Positions 1 through 10,117 of a DNA stretch of 64,000 nucleotides are shown here, piece by piece. Every line of letters starts with the position of its first letter. Positions within the stretch are counted from its first letter, which is position 1. The stretch comes from an uncultured Helicobacter sp. GTDB lineage: Bacteria; Campylobacterota; Campylobacteria; Campylobacterales; Helicobacteraceae. The notes under the pieces are model-generated. The model searched no databases, had not been told where the DNA came from, and saw only the letters and a list, made by a program, of their open reading frames with translations. Where the stretch lies: assembly GCA_949299115.1 (NCBI GenBank), contig CASFZH010000002.1, positions 62,001-126,000 of the forward strand. The letters are read 5' to 3'. Both the position numbers and the translations under genes were made by a program.

Positions 1-1
1 A

Positions 2-868
<867 letters not shown>

Positions 869-1045
869 GGATACCCCGCAAAGTTCTCTAGCTAAAGATT
901 CTATAAGCTTGTGGGCTTTGCGTAGGATTCTATAATCTCATGCAAATGCTTCTTTGAGGTAGAATCTTACCTTTGTCCAAAGTTATAGAATCTAAAGCAT
1001 AAATGGGGGATTGATACAATGAAGCACTATATAAGCAGAGGTGAA

Positions 1046-1095
1046 TTAGCATAATCTTAAGCGGGAGCGTAAAATCCTGCTTAATACTGTGCTAA
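1046..1095 (+). promoter_or_regulatory. Nested stem-loop in the nifS-nifU gap
   Basis: Two nested inverted repeats can be read directly. The inner stem pairs 1057-1066 with 1075-1084 (10 bp, one G-U) around an 8-base loop. The outer stem pairs TTAGCA (1046-1051) with TGCTAA (1090-1095). No T-run follows, so it does not look like an ordinary terminator. It lies about 55 bases before nifU and could be a leader structure or a protein-binding site. Function is inferred only. Confidence 0.4.
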
Positions 1096-1149
1096 TCATT
1101 AGTAATAATGGATAGACAAGTTTATGATAAACAAAGATAAGGAATGATA

Positions 1150-2130
1150 ATGGCAAAGAATGATTTACTTGGTGGTGCACTTTGGGACGCATATAGCAAA
1201 AAAGTCAGTGAGAGAATGGATAATCCTACACACCTAGGTGTTTTGACACAAAAAGATGCAGATGCAAGAGGTGCGAAACTCATCGTAGCAGACTATGGTG
1301 CAGAATCTTGTGGCGATGCAGTGCGGCTGTATTGGCTGGTAGATTCTAATGATGTGATTATTGATGCGAAGTTTAAGAGTTTTGGTTGTGGGACAGCGAT
1401 TGCAAGCTCGGATATGATGGTGGAGCTTTGCCTTGGCAAAAAGGTGCAAGATGCAGTAAAGATCACTAATCTTGATGTAGAGCGGGCATTGCGTGATGAT
1501 CCCGATACGCCCGCAGTCCCGGGGCAAAAAATGCATTGCTCGGTAATGGCGTATGATGTGATAAAAAAGGCAGCGGGTATGTATCTAGGCAAGAGTGAAG
1601 AGGACTTTGAAGATGAAATTATCGTGTGTGAATGCGCACGCGTGAGCCTCTCAACGATTAAAGAGGTGATTAAACTCAATGACCTAAAAAGCGTGGAGGA
1701 AATTACCAACTACACCAAGGCTGGGGCGTTTTGCAAAAGCTGTATCAAACCCGGTGGGCATGAGAAAAGAGAATATTATCTCGTGGATATTTTGGCTGAT
1801 GTGCGTGCTGAAATGGAAAGAGAGGCATTGAAAGAAAATGTCGCAAAAAGTGCAAGTGGTACGTTAGCGTTTAAAGATATGACCATGGTGCAAAAAGTTA
1901 AGGCGGTAGATTCTGTGATTGATACTCAAGTGCGTCCGATGCTTATGATGGATGGGGGGAATATGGAGATTTTGGATATTAAAGATTCTAGTGATGGGCA
2001 TATCGATGTGTATATCCGCTATCTTGGGGCATGCAGTGGCTGTGCGAGTGGGGCAACAGGTACATTGTATGCTATAGAATCTGTCTTGCAAGAGAATCTT
2101 GATCCAAATATCCGTGTGTTTCCGATATAG
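1150..2130 (+). CDS. nifU: Fe-S cluster scaffold protein NifU
   Basis: Scaffold on which [2Fe-2S]/[4Fe-4S] clusters are built with sulfur from NifS. It has three modules: an IscU-like N-terminal domain with conserved Cys in FGCGTAIASSD and MHCSVMAYD, a central [2Fe-2S] domain (CECARVS ... CKSCIKPGG), and a C-terminal Nfu domain with the CxxC of GACSGCASG. The length of 326 residues matches the epsilonproteobacterial full-length NifU. I chose the ATG at 1150 (MAKNDLLGG), which has AAGGA at 1139-1143 six bases upstream; the ATG at 1144 overlaps that site. G+C is about 40-47% in lines I counted, higher than the window's usual level and like nifS. Confidence 0.96.
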   Translation: MAKNDLLGGALWDAYSKKVSERMDNPTHLGVLTQKDADARGAKLIVADYGAESCGDAVRLYWLVDSNDVIIDAKFKSFGCGTAIASSDMMVELCLGKKVQDAVKITNLDVERALRDDPDTPAVPGQKMHCSVMAYDVIKKAAGMYLGKSEEDFEDEIIVCECARVSLSTIKEVIKLNDLKSVEEITNYTKAGAFCKSCIKPGGHEKREYYLVDILADVRAEMEREALKENVAKSASGTLAFKDMTMVQKVKAVDSVIDTQVRPMLMMDGGNMEILDIKDSSDGHIDVYIRYLGACSGCASGATGTLYAIESVLQENLDPNIRVFPI

Positions 2131-3426
2131 TGGCAAGGGAGTAGGGCATAGATAGTATTGTAGATAATTTTGGATATTGTGGAGTCTATGCTTGATACAG
2201 CTGCTAAATTCTATCAATAACTACATAGAGATAAATATATGCAATATAACGATTATAGAGTAATACAAAATTCTATGAAATGTATTTTAGGGAATGTAGA
2301 TACACAAAACATCTTATAACATTTTCCACACTTTTTATACATTTTTCTATCATGTTAATCCGTCATGTTGAGAATATGTTATCCGAAACATCTAAAATTC
2401 TAGAATCTAAAAAGATTCCAGATTCTAATCATGCAGAATTATAAAAGAGATGTTTCGCCTAAAGGCCAACATGACTAGGTAAAAAAGATTCAGCATGATT
2501 AGAATCTTAGATTTTAAGATTTTATTATAGAATAGAAGATTCTAGTGTGAATTTTAAAATTTCGCCATGTTGAAGCGATAGTGCAATATATTCATAGATT
2601 CAAAAGATTTTTGCTTTGTAGGCAAAAATCAATAATAATATCTTAGTGATGTTGAGGCTTTGAAGCGAAATATCTTTGAGAATCTCTTTAAATTCTCTAT
2701 GATGTAGAATCTCAATTTACAGAATCTAAAATCTAAACAATGAAATTTTAGATTCTAGTCATATTTTAGCTATGTCTCAACATGACCATGTGTCTTGTCA
2801 TCTTAGAATCTTTAAGTGAATAATTCAAAATTATAGAATCTACAATACAAAACTTAGATTTTTTATTGTTGAATTAAAGTATTGTGATGATTTGACACAG
2901 ATTTTTAGAATTTCAAAGATTCTCGATATTGTGCAATTTTTATATTTTAATACTATCTTAAGAGATATGTTTATTAATTAGAATCAATATTCTATAATAT
3001 TTGTGAAAAGGGCTACTAGAGATAAATACATGACATCAAACTTGAAATATATTGAATCAATATATTTTTATGTATATTGGAATCATAATATTTTATATTA
3101 TAAAGCTTATAATATTATTACTTGCTGAATTATGGAGTTTTTGAATATTTATCTTTAATGTGGTGTTGATGGTTTATATTTTGGGCTTTGAAAATAGAAA
3201 AATTAAGATGATTTCTAGTTGATATTGGGCTTTTGCTATGCAAGAAGAAACTTTTTTATAAAAGATAGTAAGAATCATAAGTAAATTTTATGCAAAAGAA
3301 GTTTGTAATTATTCAGATTCTAAATGCCATTACAAATAAACATAATCCTTAAGTATTTTAGATTGTAAAGTTTGGCTTATAGTGTATTGATGAAATATAA
3401 GAAGTTTTATGGTTTGCTGTATAAAT
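2131..3426. other. 1.3 kb non-coding stretch, repeat-rich in its first half
   Basis: No open frame with start, ribosome site and protein-like composition was found on either strand. Positions 2360-2940 hold a family of degenerate repeats and many AGAATCT/AGATTCT words (separate entry). The rest, 2950-3426, is plain AT-rich sequence without visible structure. It separates rightward nifU from leftward mqnE, so it carries the 3' ends of both. Confidence 0.6.
2363..2786. repeat. Degenerate ~40-bp dispersed repeat, about five copies in both orientations
   Basis: Copies share the plan TCATGTTGAG, then 6-10 variable bases, then a GCGAAAyATCT-like block, often ending in AGAATCT. Copies: 2363-2408 (+), 2446-2475 (-), 2565-2578 (+, partial), 2647-2685 (+), 2750-2786 (-). 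The 11-mer TCATGTTGAGA at 2363-2373 recurs exactly inverted at 2775-2785. Short intergenic elements of this kind (REP-like) are known in many bacteria; I cannot name a described family for this one. Confidence 0.55.
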
Positions 3427-4527
3427 CTATGATACGTCTTCATATACCTGCAATTCATTATAGAGGCTATCTCTTTCTACCGGAATAAATCCTGCATTTT
3501 TTATTTGATAAATCATTTCTTCTTTACTGATACCATGTTTACTTTTTGCTCCACCTGCTGATTGGATACTTTCATTTTCTATTGTTCCATCCATATCATT
3601 TGCTCCAAACTCTTGTGCAACAAGAGCAAGATTTAATGAGAGGGAAGCCCAATATGCCTTAATATGGGGAATGTTGGTCAGCAGTATCCTTGCAATAGCT
3701 ATGGTTTTTAGAATCTCTTGTCCACTTGGGCTTTTTTTAACTTTCAAAAAATTATTATATCGCTGATACAAAAGTGGTATAAAGGCATTAAATCCACCTT
3801 GTTTATTGTTGGCTTGTTCCAATGATGTTTGAGCTTTTTTAAGACGTAGTATATGGTCGATTCTATGATGTCTTTCCTCAATATGCCCAAAAAGCATAGT
3901 TGCATTACTCATTCTACCCATACTATGCCATTTCTTATGCACTTCAAACCATCTTTTGGAATCCGCTTTGCCATGACAAAGTATTTTACGTATTTTTTCA
4001 TCAAATATTTCTGCCCCACCACCTGGCAAGGAATCAACTCCAGCTTCTGCCAAATCATTTAAAACCTGTTCTAATGGTAAATCAAATTTTCTTGTTAAAT
4101 AATCTACTTCCGCTGCTCCCATTGCCTTGATATGTAAAAATGGGGTATTTTGTTTTATAGTGGCAAACATATCAAGATAATGTTTGTATTCATGGTGTGG
4201 ATGATGGGCTGCTACAATATGCACTTCTTTTGCACCACGTTTGTAGGCACTTACACACTCATCAACAACTTGCTGAATACTCATGTCATAAGGGTTTGGA
4301 TTTTTTCTACTAGCTGAAAAAGCACAAAATTTACAAACATCAGCACAAATATTAGTTGGATTGATATGTCGATTCATATTGAAAAATACTTTTTTCCCAT
4401 AGTATTTTTGTCGCAATGAATCAGCTACATCTCCAAGAGTGAAAAGGTCATAATCATATAATTTTGCAAGTTCTTTCGAATCTATACCTTCAATGTCATC
4501 ACTTATTACTTTTTCTAATAAATCCAT
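3427..4527 (-). CDS. mqnE: Aminofutalosine synthase MqnE (radical SAM)
   Basis: Radical SAM enzyme of the futalosine menaquinone pathway; it joins 3-(1-carboxyvinyloxy)benzoate to an adenosyl unit. The cluster motif CADVCKFCAF (CxxxCxxC) follows the family hallmark MNRHINPTNI. The downstream segment DSLPGGGAEIF and the tail with FIPVERDSLYNE fit MqnE better than the paralogue MqnC. I start it at 4527 (MDLLEKV), which has GAGGAG at 4533-4538 on the minus strand; an upstream ATG at 4557 adds ten residues without a better ribosome site. It stands alone; the neighbouring outer-membrane protein gene ends 125 bases upstream on the same strand. Confidence 0.9.
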   Translation of the reverse strand: MDLLEKVISDDIEGIDSKELAKLYDYDLFTLGDVADSLRQKYYGKKVFFNMNRHINPTNICADVCKFCAFSASRKNPNPYDMSIQQVVDECVSAYKRGAKEVHIVAAHHPHHEYKHYLDMFATIKQNTPFLHIKAMGAAEVDYLTRKFDLPLEQVLNDLAEAGVDSLPGGGAEIFDEKIRKILCHGKADSKRWFEVHKKWHSMGRMSNATMLFGHIEERHHRIDHILRLKKAQTSLEQANNKQGGFNAFIPLLYQRYNNFLKVKKSPSGQEILKTIAIARILLTNIPHIKAYWASLSLNLALVAQEFGANDMDGTIENESIQSAGGAKSKHGISKEEMIYQIKNAGFIPVERDSLYNELQVYEDVS

Positions 4528-4652
4528 GAGACACTCCTCAAGTAAAATTATGTTCATATGGTGTAATTATAAAGATAAAATTGTGGATTTTGTGTGATGT
4601 TTTTAGATTTCTCTAAAAATCTACAAATAATGTAATACAACGTTGTAATATT

Positions 4653-5375
4653 TTAGAAGGCATAACTGTAACCAACATTAAATGTAAAATTGTGCTTTAT
4701 AAAAGCATCGGCACTAACAATTCCTACCTGATTAATTTTTGACTTTCCATATTCTGCTATCTCTGCTCCGCCAACATAAAGCCATTGTGTTAAAAATTCT
4801 ATTCTATGTACTTTAAAATTCAAGCTAAGTCCAAAATTTAATCCTATTGCTAAGTTAAATGGAATATTGTAGATACCATCATAATATTGCTGTCCTCCAA
4901 TTGCAGCACCAAGTATGATTCCAAATCCTGCACGCGGATTATTAAAGTTAAAAGGAATATCAAACAACAAATCAGCATTAAATAGAAGATGTTGTGAGGA
5001 TAGCTTGAGTTCGCCATTTTGTAAAGCAGAATCTTCAAGGATAGCACCCATCCATTTATAGCTCACATAGTAACGATTACCTACTATGTTATAATAAAAT
5101 GTTTGATATCCCAACTTCAATCCTGCTCCAATGAAGTTCCCAGAAATATTAAAGGTGGCAGCACTATTGTTCCCTTGAAAATGAAGTGTAGAATCGATTA
5201 TCATAAATGGTATATCTATACCTAGTAAAAATCCCGATTTATCATATTGTTGCACTGATTGACTTTTTGCATCATCTTGCCATAAGTTTGAAGAATTTGT
5301 GTTGCTTGTTAGCGGATTGCAGTATAATATTGCAGGTATTAAACTGACTAATGTAAATGTGTTACGTAATTTCAT
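4653..5375 (-). CDS. Helicobacter outer-membrane beta-barrel protein
   Basis: Predicted to be exported: the N-terminus MKLRNTFTLVSLIPAILYC has a basic start and hydrophobic core of a signal peptide, followed by a Ser/Asn-rich mature N-terminus. The body alternates short amphipathic strands with aromatic girdles and ends in YSYAF, the C-terminal phenylalanine typical of barrel proteins recognised by the BAM complex. Its 240 residues fit the small Helicobacter outer-membrane proteins; I cannot name a specific member. The start at 5375 has AAAGGAG just upstream, whereas an ATG at 5414 lies in the promoter region. Its promoter contains a 13-base homopolymer (separate entry), so expression may be phase variable. 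Confidence 0.75.
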   Translation of the reverse strand: MKLRNTFTLVSLIPAILYCNPLTSNTNSSNLWQDDAKSQSVQQYDKSGFLLGIDIPFMIIDSTLHFQGNNSAATFNISGNFIGAGLKLGYQTFYYNIVGNRYYVSYKWMGAILEDSALQNGELKLSSQHLLFNADLLFDIPFNFNNPRAGFGIILGAAIGGQQYYDGIYNIPFNLAIGLNFGLSLNFKVHRIEFLTQWLYVGGAEIAEYGKSKINQVGIVSADAFIKHNFTFNVGYSYAF

Positions 5376-5403
5376 CAAAGCTCCTTTAGATTTTATGGAG
5401 TTG

Positions 5404-5425
5404 ATTGTATTCAAAAAAAAAAAAA
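5404..5425 (-). promoter_or_regulatory. Outer-membrane protein promoter with T13 spacer tract
   Basis: Read on the minus strand, a run of 13 T (5413-5425) is followed three bases later by TACAAT (5404-5409), a good Helicobacter -10 box, about 30 bases before the start codon at 5375. The tract therefore sits between the -10 and the -35 position. In H. pylori, T-tracts at this place in sabA and related genes change transcription when their length changes. Application to this gene is inferred. Confidence 0.55.
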
Positions 5426-5659
5426 CGCAAGTGTTTGTCTATTCCAAAAGAAAGATTGTTGTTTACTGTGTAAATTCTATACAATTATTACATTTTGTTA
5501 TGTTATTGATTCATGCAAAGCATTGTTGTATCATGGCAAATCACAAAAAAACGATAAAACAATACATAATGTATGTTTTTTATACAATTTTGTTAATTTT
5601 GTATAAAAAATGTTGGAATCTCCCTAATTTTTGCACGATACATTTTTGTATTTCTAGGC

Positions 5660-5665
5660 TACAAT
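5660..5665 (+). promoter_or_regulatory. Putative -10 box for the prp cluster
   Basis: TACAAT 45 bases before the prpE ATG, followed by a T/A-rich leader with AAGGAG at 5698-5703. No clear -35 is visible, as usual for Helicobacter sigma-80 promoters. Confidence 0.45.
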
Positions 5666-5709
5666 TTTTTCATCTTTTTGATTTATGAGGCAAAAATAAG
5701 GAGCTGATA

Positions 5710-7614
5710 ATGGGAAAGTATGAAGAAGCATATAAATTATCATTGGAAAATCCACAAGAATTTTGGGCTAATGCAGCTAAAAATATACATTGGTATCATT
5801 GGTATGATAAAGTCTTAGAAATTGTTGATAATCATTATCGCTGGTTTGTTGGTGGCTGTATGAATAGTTGCTATAATGCTGTTGATTTGCATGTGCATAG
5901 TGGGCATGGTGATAGAGCAGCAATTATTTATGATTCACCTGTAACAAATACTATAAAAACCATAACGTACTCTGAATTACAAAAAAGGGTCGCAAAAACG
6001 GCATGGATTCTAAAATTAAAGGGTGTCCAAAAAGGTGATACTGTGCTTATATATATGCCAATGATTCCAGAAGCTATAATAGCTATGCTTGCTTGTGCAA
6101 GAATTGGCGCAATACACACCGTTGTTTTTGGTGGATTTGGGGCACATGAGTTGGCTCTGCGTATTGAAGATGCAAAGCCAAGCATGATTATTACAGCTAG
6201 TTGTGGGATTGAAGTTACAAAGATTATTGATTACAAGGAGATTTTGGATTCTGCCATTAAACAAAGTCATCACAAGGTTAATGCAGTGTTACTGTGGCAA
6301 AGACCACAGAAACATGCCGATACAATTCCTTTCCGCGATATTGACTGGGAACATTTAGAGGAAATGGCAAAAGAAGCTCCATGCACTCCCGTAGATTCCA
6401 TAGATCCTCTTTATATCCTCTATACAAGTGGAACTACCGGCAAACCAAAAGGTGTTATTCGGAGTAATGGTGGACATTGTGTAGCTATGAAATGGACTAT
6501 GGATAATATTTATGGTGCAAAACCCGGTGACGTGTTTTTGGCTGCGTCTGATGTTGGTTGGGTTGTCGGACATAGTTATATTGTGTATGCTCCACTCTTT
6601 AATGGCAGTACGACTGTATTATACGAAGGTAAACCAGTGAGAACTCCTGATGCTGGAGTATTTTGGCGTATGGTTGAACAACATAAGATTAATATTTTGT
6701 TTGCCGCTCCAACTGCATTTCGTGCTATAAAAAAAGAAGATCCAAAAGGCGAAATGATAAAAAAATATAATTTAGAATCATTAAGACATATTTTTGTAGC
6801 AGGAGAGCGATGTGACAGTGATACATTAAAGTGGATTGAGAAAATCAGTAAAAGACCAGTGATAGATCATTGGTGGCAAACTGAAACAGGTTGGGCTATC
6901 TCTGGTAATCCTATTGGGTTAGAAGCTCTTCCTATAAAACCGGGTAGTGCCACAAAACCTATGCCCGGTTTTAATTTAAAAGTTTTAGATGAAGATGGTA
7001 AAGAATGTAAAAAAGGAGTATTAGGTAATCTTGTATTAAAATTACCCTTGCCCCCTGCGTGTTTACTTGGAATATGGCAAGATGATGAACGATATAAAAA
7101 AAGTTATCTAAACCATTATCCTGGTTACTATCTTACAGGCGATAGTGGTTATATTGATGAAGATGGATATGTCTTTGTTATGGGAAGAATGGATGGAGTT
7201 ATTAACGTTGCTGGACACAGAATCTCAACAGGTGCTTTAGAAGAAAGTGTCGCCTCACATCCAAGTGTTGCAGAATGTGCGGTTGTTGGTATTGATGATG
7301 ATTTTCGTGGTGAGGTACCGTTGTGTATTGTTGTGTTAAAAGATGGAGTGCAAGAAAAAATAGAAAATATTAAAGAGGGCATTATTCGTCTTGTTATCTC
7401 TGAAGTTGGGGCATTTGCGAACTTAAAAATTATTGGATTTGCTCAGAAATTACCTAAAACAAGAAGTGGTAAGATTCTAAGGGGTGTGATACGCAGCATT
7501 GCAGAAGGAAAAACATACACTAAACCATCAACTATAGAGGACGAACAAAGTTTGACACATGTAGAAGAGATTTTAAAAGGTATTGGATTTCCCAGAATAA
7601 AAACAAAAGATTAA
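5710..7614 (+). CDS. prpE: Propionate-CoA ligase PrpE
   Basis: AMP-forming acyl-CoA synthetase that activates propionate to propionyl-CoA, the entry step of the methylcitrate cycle. The adenylation core motif YTSGTTGKPKGV is present, then HWWQTETGW, YLTGDSGYIDEDGY (ATP-binding Asp) and the acyl-lysine motif PKTRSGKILRG near the C-terminus. The length of 634 residues matches PrpE and related acetyl-CoA synthetases. The choice of PrpE over Acs rests on sequence flavour (GGCMNSCYNAVDLHV at the N-terminus) and on the prpB-prpC-prpD genes that follow. ATG 5710 has AAGGAG eight bases upstream. Confidence 0.88.
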   Translation: MGKYEEAYKLSLENPQEFWANAAKNIHWYHWYDKVLEIVDNHYRWFVGGCMNSCYNAVDLHVHSGHGDRAAIIYDSPVTNTIKTITYSELQKRVAKTAWILKLKGVQKGDTVLIYMPMIPEAIIAMLACARIGAIHTVVFGGFGAHELALRIEDAKPSMIITASCGIEVTKIIDYKEILDSAIKQSHHKVNAVLLWQRPQKHADTIPFRDIDWEHLEEMAKEAPCTPVDSIDPLYILYTSGTTGKPKGVIRSNGGHCVAMKWTMDNIYGAKPGDVFLAASDVGWVVGHSYIVYAPLFNGSTTVLYEGKPVRTPDAGVFWRMVEQHKINILFAAPTAFRAIKKEDPKGEMIKKYNLESLRHIFVAGERCDSDTLKWIEKISKRPVIDHWWQTETGWAISGNPIGLEALPIKPGSATKPMPGFNLKVLDEDGKECKKGVLGNLVLKLPLPPACLLGIWQDDERYKKSYLNHYPGYYLTGDSGYIDEDGYVFVMGRMDGVINVAGHRISTGALEESVASHPSVAECAVVGIDDDFRGEVPLCIVVLKDGVQEKIENIKEGIIRLVISEVGAFANLKIIGFAQKLPKTRSGKILRGVIRSIAEGKTYTKPSTIEDEQSLTHVEEILKGIGFPRIKTKD

Positions 7615-7772
7615 TAAACGTTGCGATTTAATCTAATCGAGTATTTATATTTAACTTAAAGATTGGTTGATTCTATTTCTATTTTTTACTTGAATACAAC
7701 TAGTGGTATACCAAGTCATAAAGTTGGTAACAATTATTTTATATTTTAGATTATATTTATGAAAGGAATAAT

Positions 7773-8663
7773 ATGAGTGCAGGATTACTTTTTAGACAAT
7801 CACTTAAACAACATAGCCCCTTGCAGATATTAGGCGTTATTAATGCTTACTCTGCCTTACAAGCCACTAAAGTTGGAGCTAAGGCATTATATTTGAGTGG
7901 AGCTGGGGTAGCAAATGCTAGTATCGGAGTGCCAGATTTAGGTATTACAAATTTAGAAGATGTTTTAATTGATGCAAGAAGAATTACCGCAGTTAGCAAT
8001 CTCCCCCTGCTTGTTGATATTGACACAGGTTTTGGTGGTGCCTTTAATATTGCACGCACTATTAAAGAGATGATACGAGCTGGAGTGGCAGCAGTGCATA
8101 TAGAAGATCAAGTAGCACAAAAAAGATGTGGACACAGACCCAACAAAGAATTAGTAAGTAAAGAAGAAATGTGTGATAGAGTAAAGATTGCTGTGCATAC
8201 AAAAAATGAGATTGACAAAGATTTTGTTATTATGGCAAGAACCGATGCTCATGCTAGTGAAGGGCAAAAAGCTGCTATTGATAGGGCTTTGGCATATGTA
8301 GATTCTGGAGCCGATATGATTTTTGCTGAAGCTATACATACATTAGAAGAATATGCTGAATTTGTCAAGCAAGTAAAAGTGCCCGTATTGGCAAATATCA
8401 CAGAATTTGGAAAAACACCATACTTTAGCATTCAACAATTACAAAGTGCCGGCATTGCTATGGCGTTATATCCTCTTTCTGCATTTAGAGCTATGAATAA
8501 GGCTGCTTTGGAGGTTTTTACTGATATTATAACAAATGGGCATCAAAAGTTAAGCATTGATAAAATGCAGACACGAGAGGAATTGTATAACATGCTAGGT
8601 TATTATGAGTATGAAAAACAATTAGACGAATTATTTCATTTCAAAAATAAGGAGCAAAAATGA
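7773..8663 (+). CDS. prpB: 2-Methylisocitrate lyase PrpB
   Basis: Splits 2-methylisocitrate to pyruvate and succinate, the last step of the methylcitrate cycle. It is a member of the isocitrate lyase/PEP mutase family, with the signature QKRCGHRPNKELV holding the catalytic Cys, and metal-binding DIDTGFGG upstream. The length of 296 residues is normal for PrpB. ATG 7773 follows AAAGGAA. The stop overlaps the start of prpC by four bases (ATGA), so the two are translationally coupled. Confidence 0.93.
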   Translation: MSAGLLFRQSLKQHSPLQILGVINAYSALQATKVGAKALYLSGAGVANASIGVPDLGITNLEDVLIDARRITAVSNLPLLVDIDTGFGGAFNIARTIKEMIRAGVAAVHIEDQVAQKRCGHRPNKELVSKEEMCDRVKIAVHTKNEIDKDFVIMARTDAHASEGQKAAIDRALAYVDSGADMIFAEAIHTLEEYAEFVKQVKVPVLANITEFGKTPYFSIQQLQSAGIAMALYPLSAFRAMNKAALEVFTDIITNGHQKLSIDKMQTREELYNMLGYYEYEKQLDELFHFKNKEQK

Positions 8664-9796
8664 GTATAAAAAAGAAAGAAGGTGGTTTAGCTGGCATAGT
8701 TGCTGGTAAAACAAGTATTAGTACAGTTGGTGATGGGCATAGTTTGCGATATTGTGGTTATGATATTTATGAATTAGCAAAATATGCAAGCTTTGAAGAA
8801 GTAGCATTTCTTTTATTATATGGTGAACTCCCAAAACGTAGTGAATTGGAATCTTTTAAAGTTAGGCTTTTTTCTCATAGAATCTTACCAAAAGAAGTTA
8901 AAGAGATTTTAAAGCAGATTCCAAAAAACTCTCACCCTATGGACGTTATGCGAACTGGTGTTAGTGTATTAGGTAATTTTTTACCTGAACGAGATGATTT
9001 TAGCAATCAAGATGAAGTTGCGTTGCAGATACTTGGAGCAAGTCCCAGTATTTTACTATATTGGCATAATTATCATTTTAATCGCAAAGATTTAGATTTA
9101 GAATCACAAAAAGATTCTGTGCTAAAAGATTCAACTGCAAAATTTTTTCTCACAACCTTACATCAAGAAGAAATTCCAGATATTTTTATACAAGCAATGA
9201 ATGTCAGTCTTATTTTATATGCCGAACACGAATTTAATGCTTCAACTTTCACATGTCGAACTATTGCCTCTACCTTATCAGATTTGCATTCTAGCATTGT
9301 GGGTGGTATTTGTGCTTTGAAGGGTCCATTGCATGGTGGGGCAAATGAAGCTGCTATGGAGCTTCTCAATTCATTTCCAGATATAGAATCTGTTTTGCCA
9401 ACGATGCAAAAAAAGCTTAATAACAAAGAAAAAATTATGGGATTTGGACATAGAGTGTATGTAACCAATGACCCACGCAATGTGGTAATCAAAGAATGGA
9501 GCAAGAAACTTAGTGATTTTGTTAAAGATAAGGAATTATATGCAAAAAGTGAGATTGTAGAAAAATTTATGTGGGAATCTAAAAAACTCTTTCCAAATTT
9601 AGATTTTTATTCTGCTTCAACTTATCACTTTATGAAGATTCCAACTGCTTATTTCACACCAATTTTTATTATGAGTAGGGAAAGTGGCTGGATAGGACAC
9701 ATCTTTGAACAACGAAGAGATAATAAATTAATCCGACCTAATGCAGAATATATAGGAATAGATAAAAGGACTTTTAAGACAATAGATTCGCGATAA
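8660..9796 (+). CDS. prpC: 2-Methylcitrate synthase PrpC
   Basis: Condenses propionyl-CoA with oxaloacetate to 2-methylcitrate. It is a citrate-synthase-family enzyme with the catalytic triad visible: His in GPLHGGANEAAM, His in GFGHRVY and Asp in LDFYSAS. The length of 378 residues fits the short prokaryotic PrpC/citrate synthase type II. Identification as methylcitrate rather than citrate synthase rests mainly on its place inside the prp cluster, overlapping prpB by four bases. Confidence 0.9.
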   Translation: MSIKKKEGGLAGIVAGKTSISTVGDGHSLRYCGYDIYELAKYASFEEVAFLLLYGELPKRSELESFKVRLFSHRILPKEVKEILKQIPKNSHPMDVMRTGVSVLGNFLPERDDFSNQDEVALQILGASPSILLYWHNYHFNRKDLDLESQKDSVLKDSTAKFFLTTLHQEEIPDIFIQAMNVSLILYAEHEFNASTFTCRTIASTLSDLHSSIVGGICALKGPLHGGANEAAMELLNSFPDIESVLPTMQKKLNNKEKIMGFGHRVYVTNDPRNVVIKEWSKKLSDFVKDKELYAKSEIVEKFMWESKKLFPNLDFYSASTYHFMKIPTAYFTPIFIMSRESGWIGHIFEQRRDNKLIRPNAEYIGIDKRTFKTIDSR

Positions 9797-9921
9797 CAGT
9801 CGAATATGGTGGGTTATCAGAAATGCAAGTATATTTATTTGTATGATACATATTTAATATTTATTTGTTATTAGCTTTAGTATCTGATAAATTAGGTTAA
9901 ATGCAAATAAGTCTAAATATG

Positions 9922-9964
9922 AATCCCACAATTTGGAATCTTAAAGATTCCAAATTGTGGGATT
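9922..9964. repeat. Perfect 43-base palindrome (21-bp arms, 1-base centre) between prpC and prpD
   Basis: The arm 9922-9942 is the exact reverse complement of 9944-9964, with a single A between them. No T-run follows on either strand, so it is not a textbook terminator. It sits 125 bases after prpC and 153 before prpD. It could be a processing or mRNA-stability hairpin, an attenuator that sets the prpC/prpD ratio, or an operator. Nothing else coding is visible in this 321-base gap. Confidence 0.7.
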
Positions 9965-10117
9965 ATGAAATCTACACAAAGTTGCGTCATATTGTATTGA
10001 TTTAATATTCCTAATAAGACTTGTTGTCTTGTAAATAAAATCATTGGGGATATTACAAGCTATGTTATATAAATATGAGACAACTATTATGTATCAAATA
10101 CTTTTGAAAGGATTATC

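Noticed and set aside
877-922. CGCAAAG/CTTTGCG inverted repeat after nifS as a terminator
   Set aside because: Seven-base arms with a loop over 30 bases and no T-run; not convincing.
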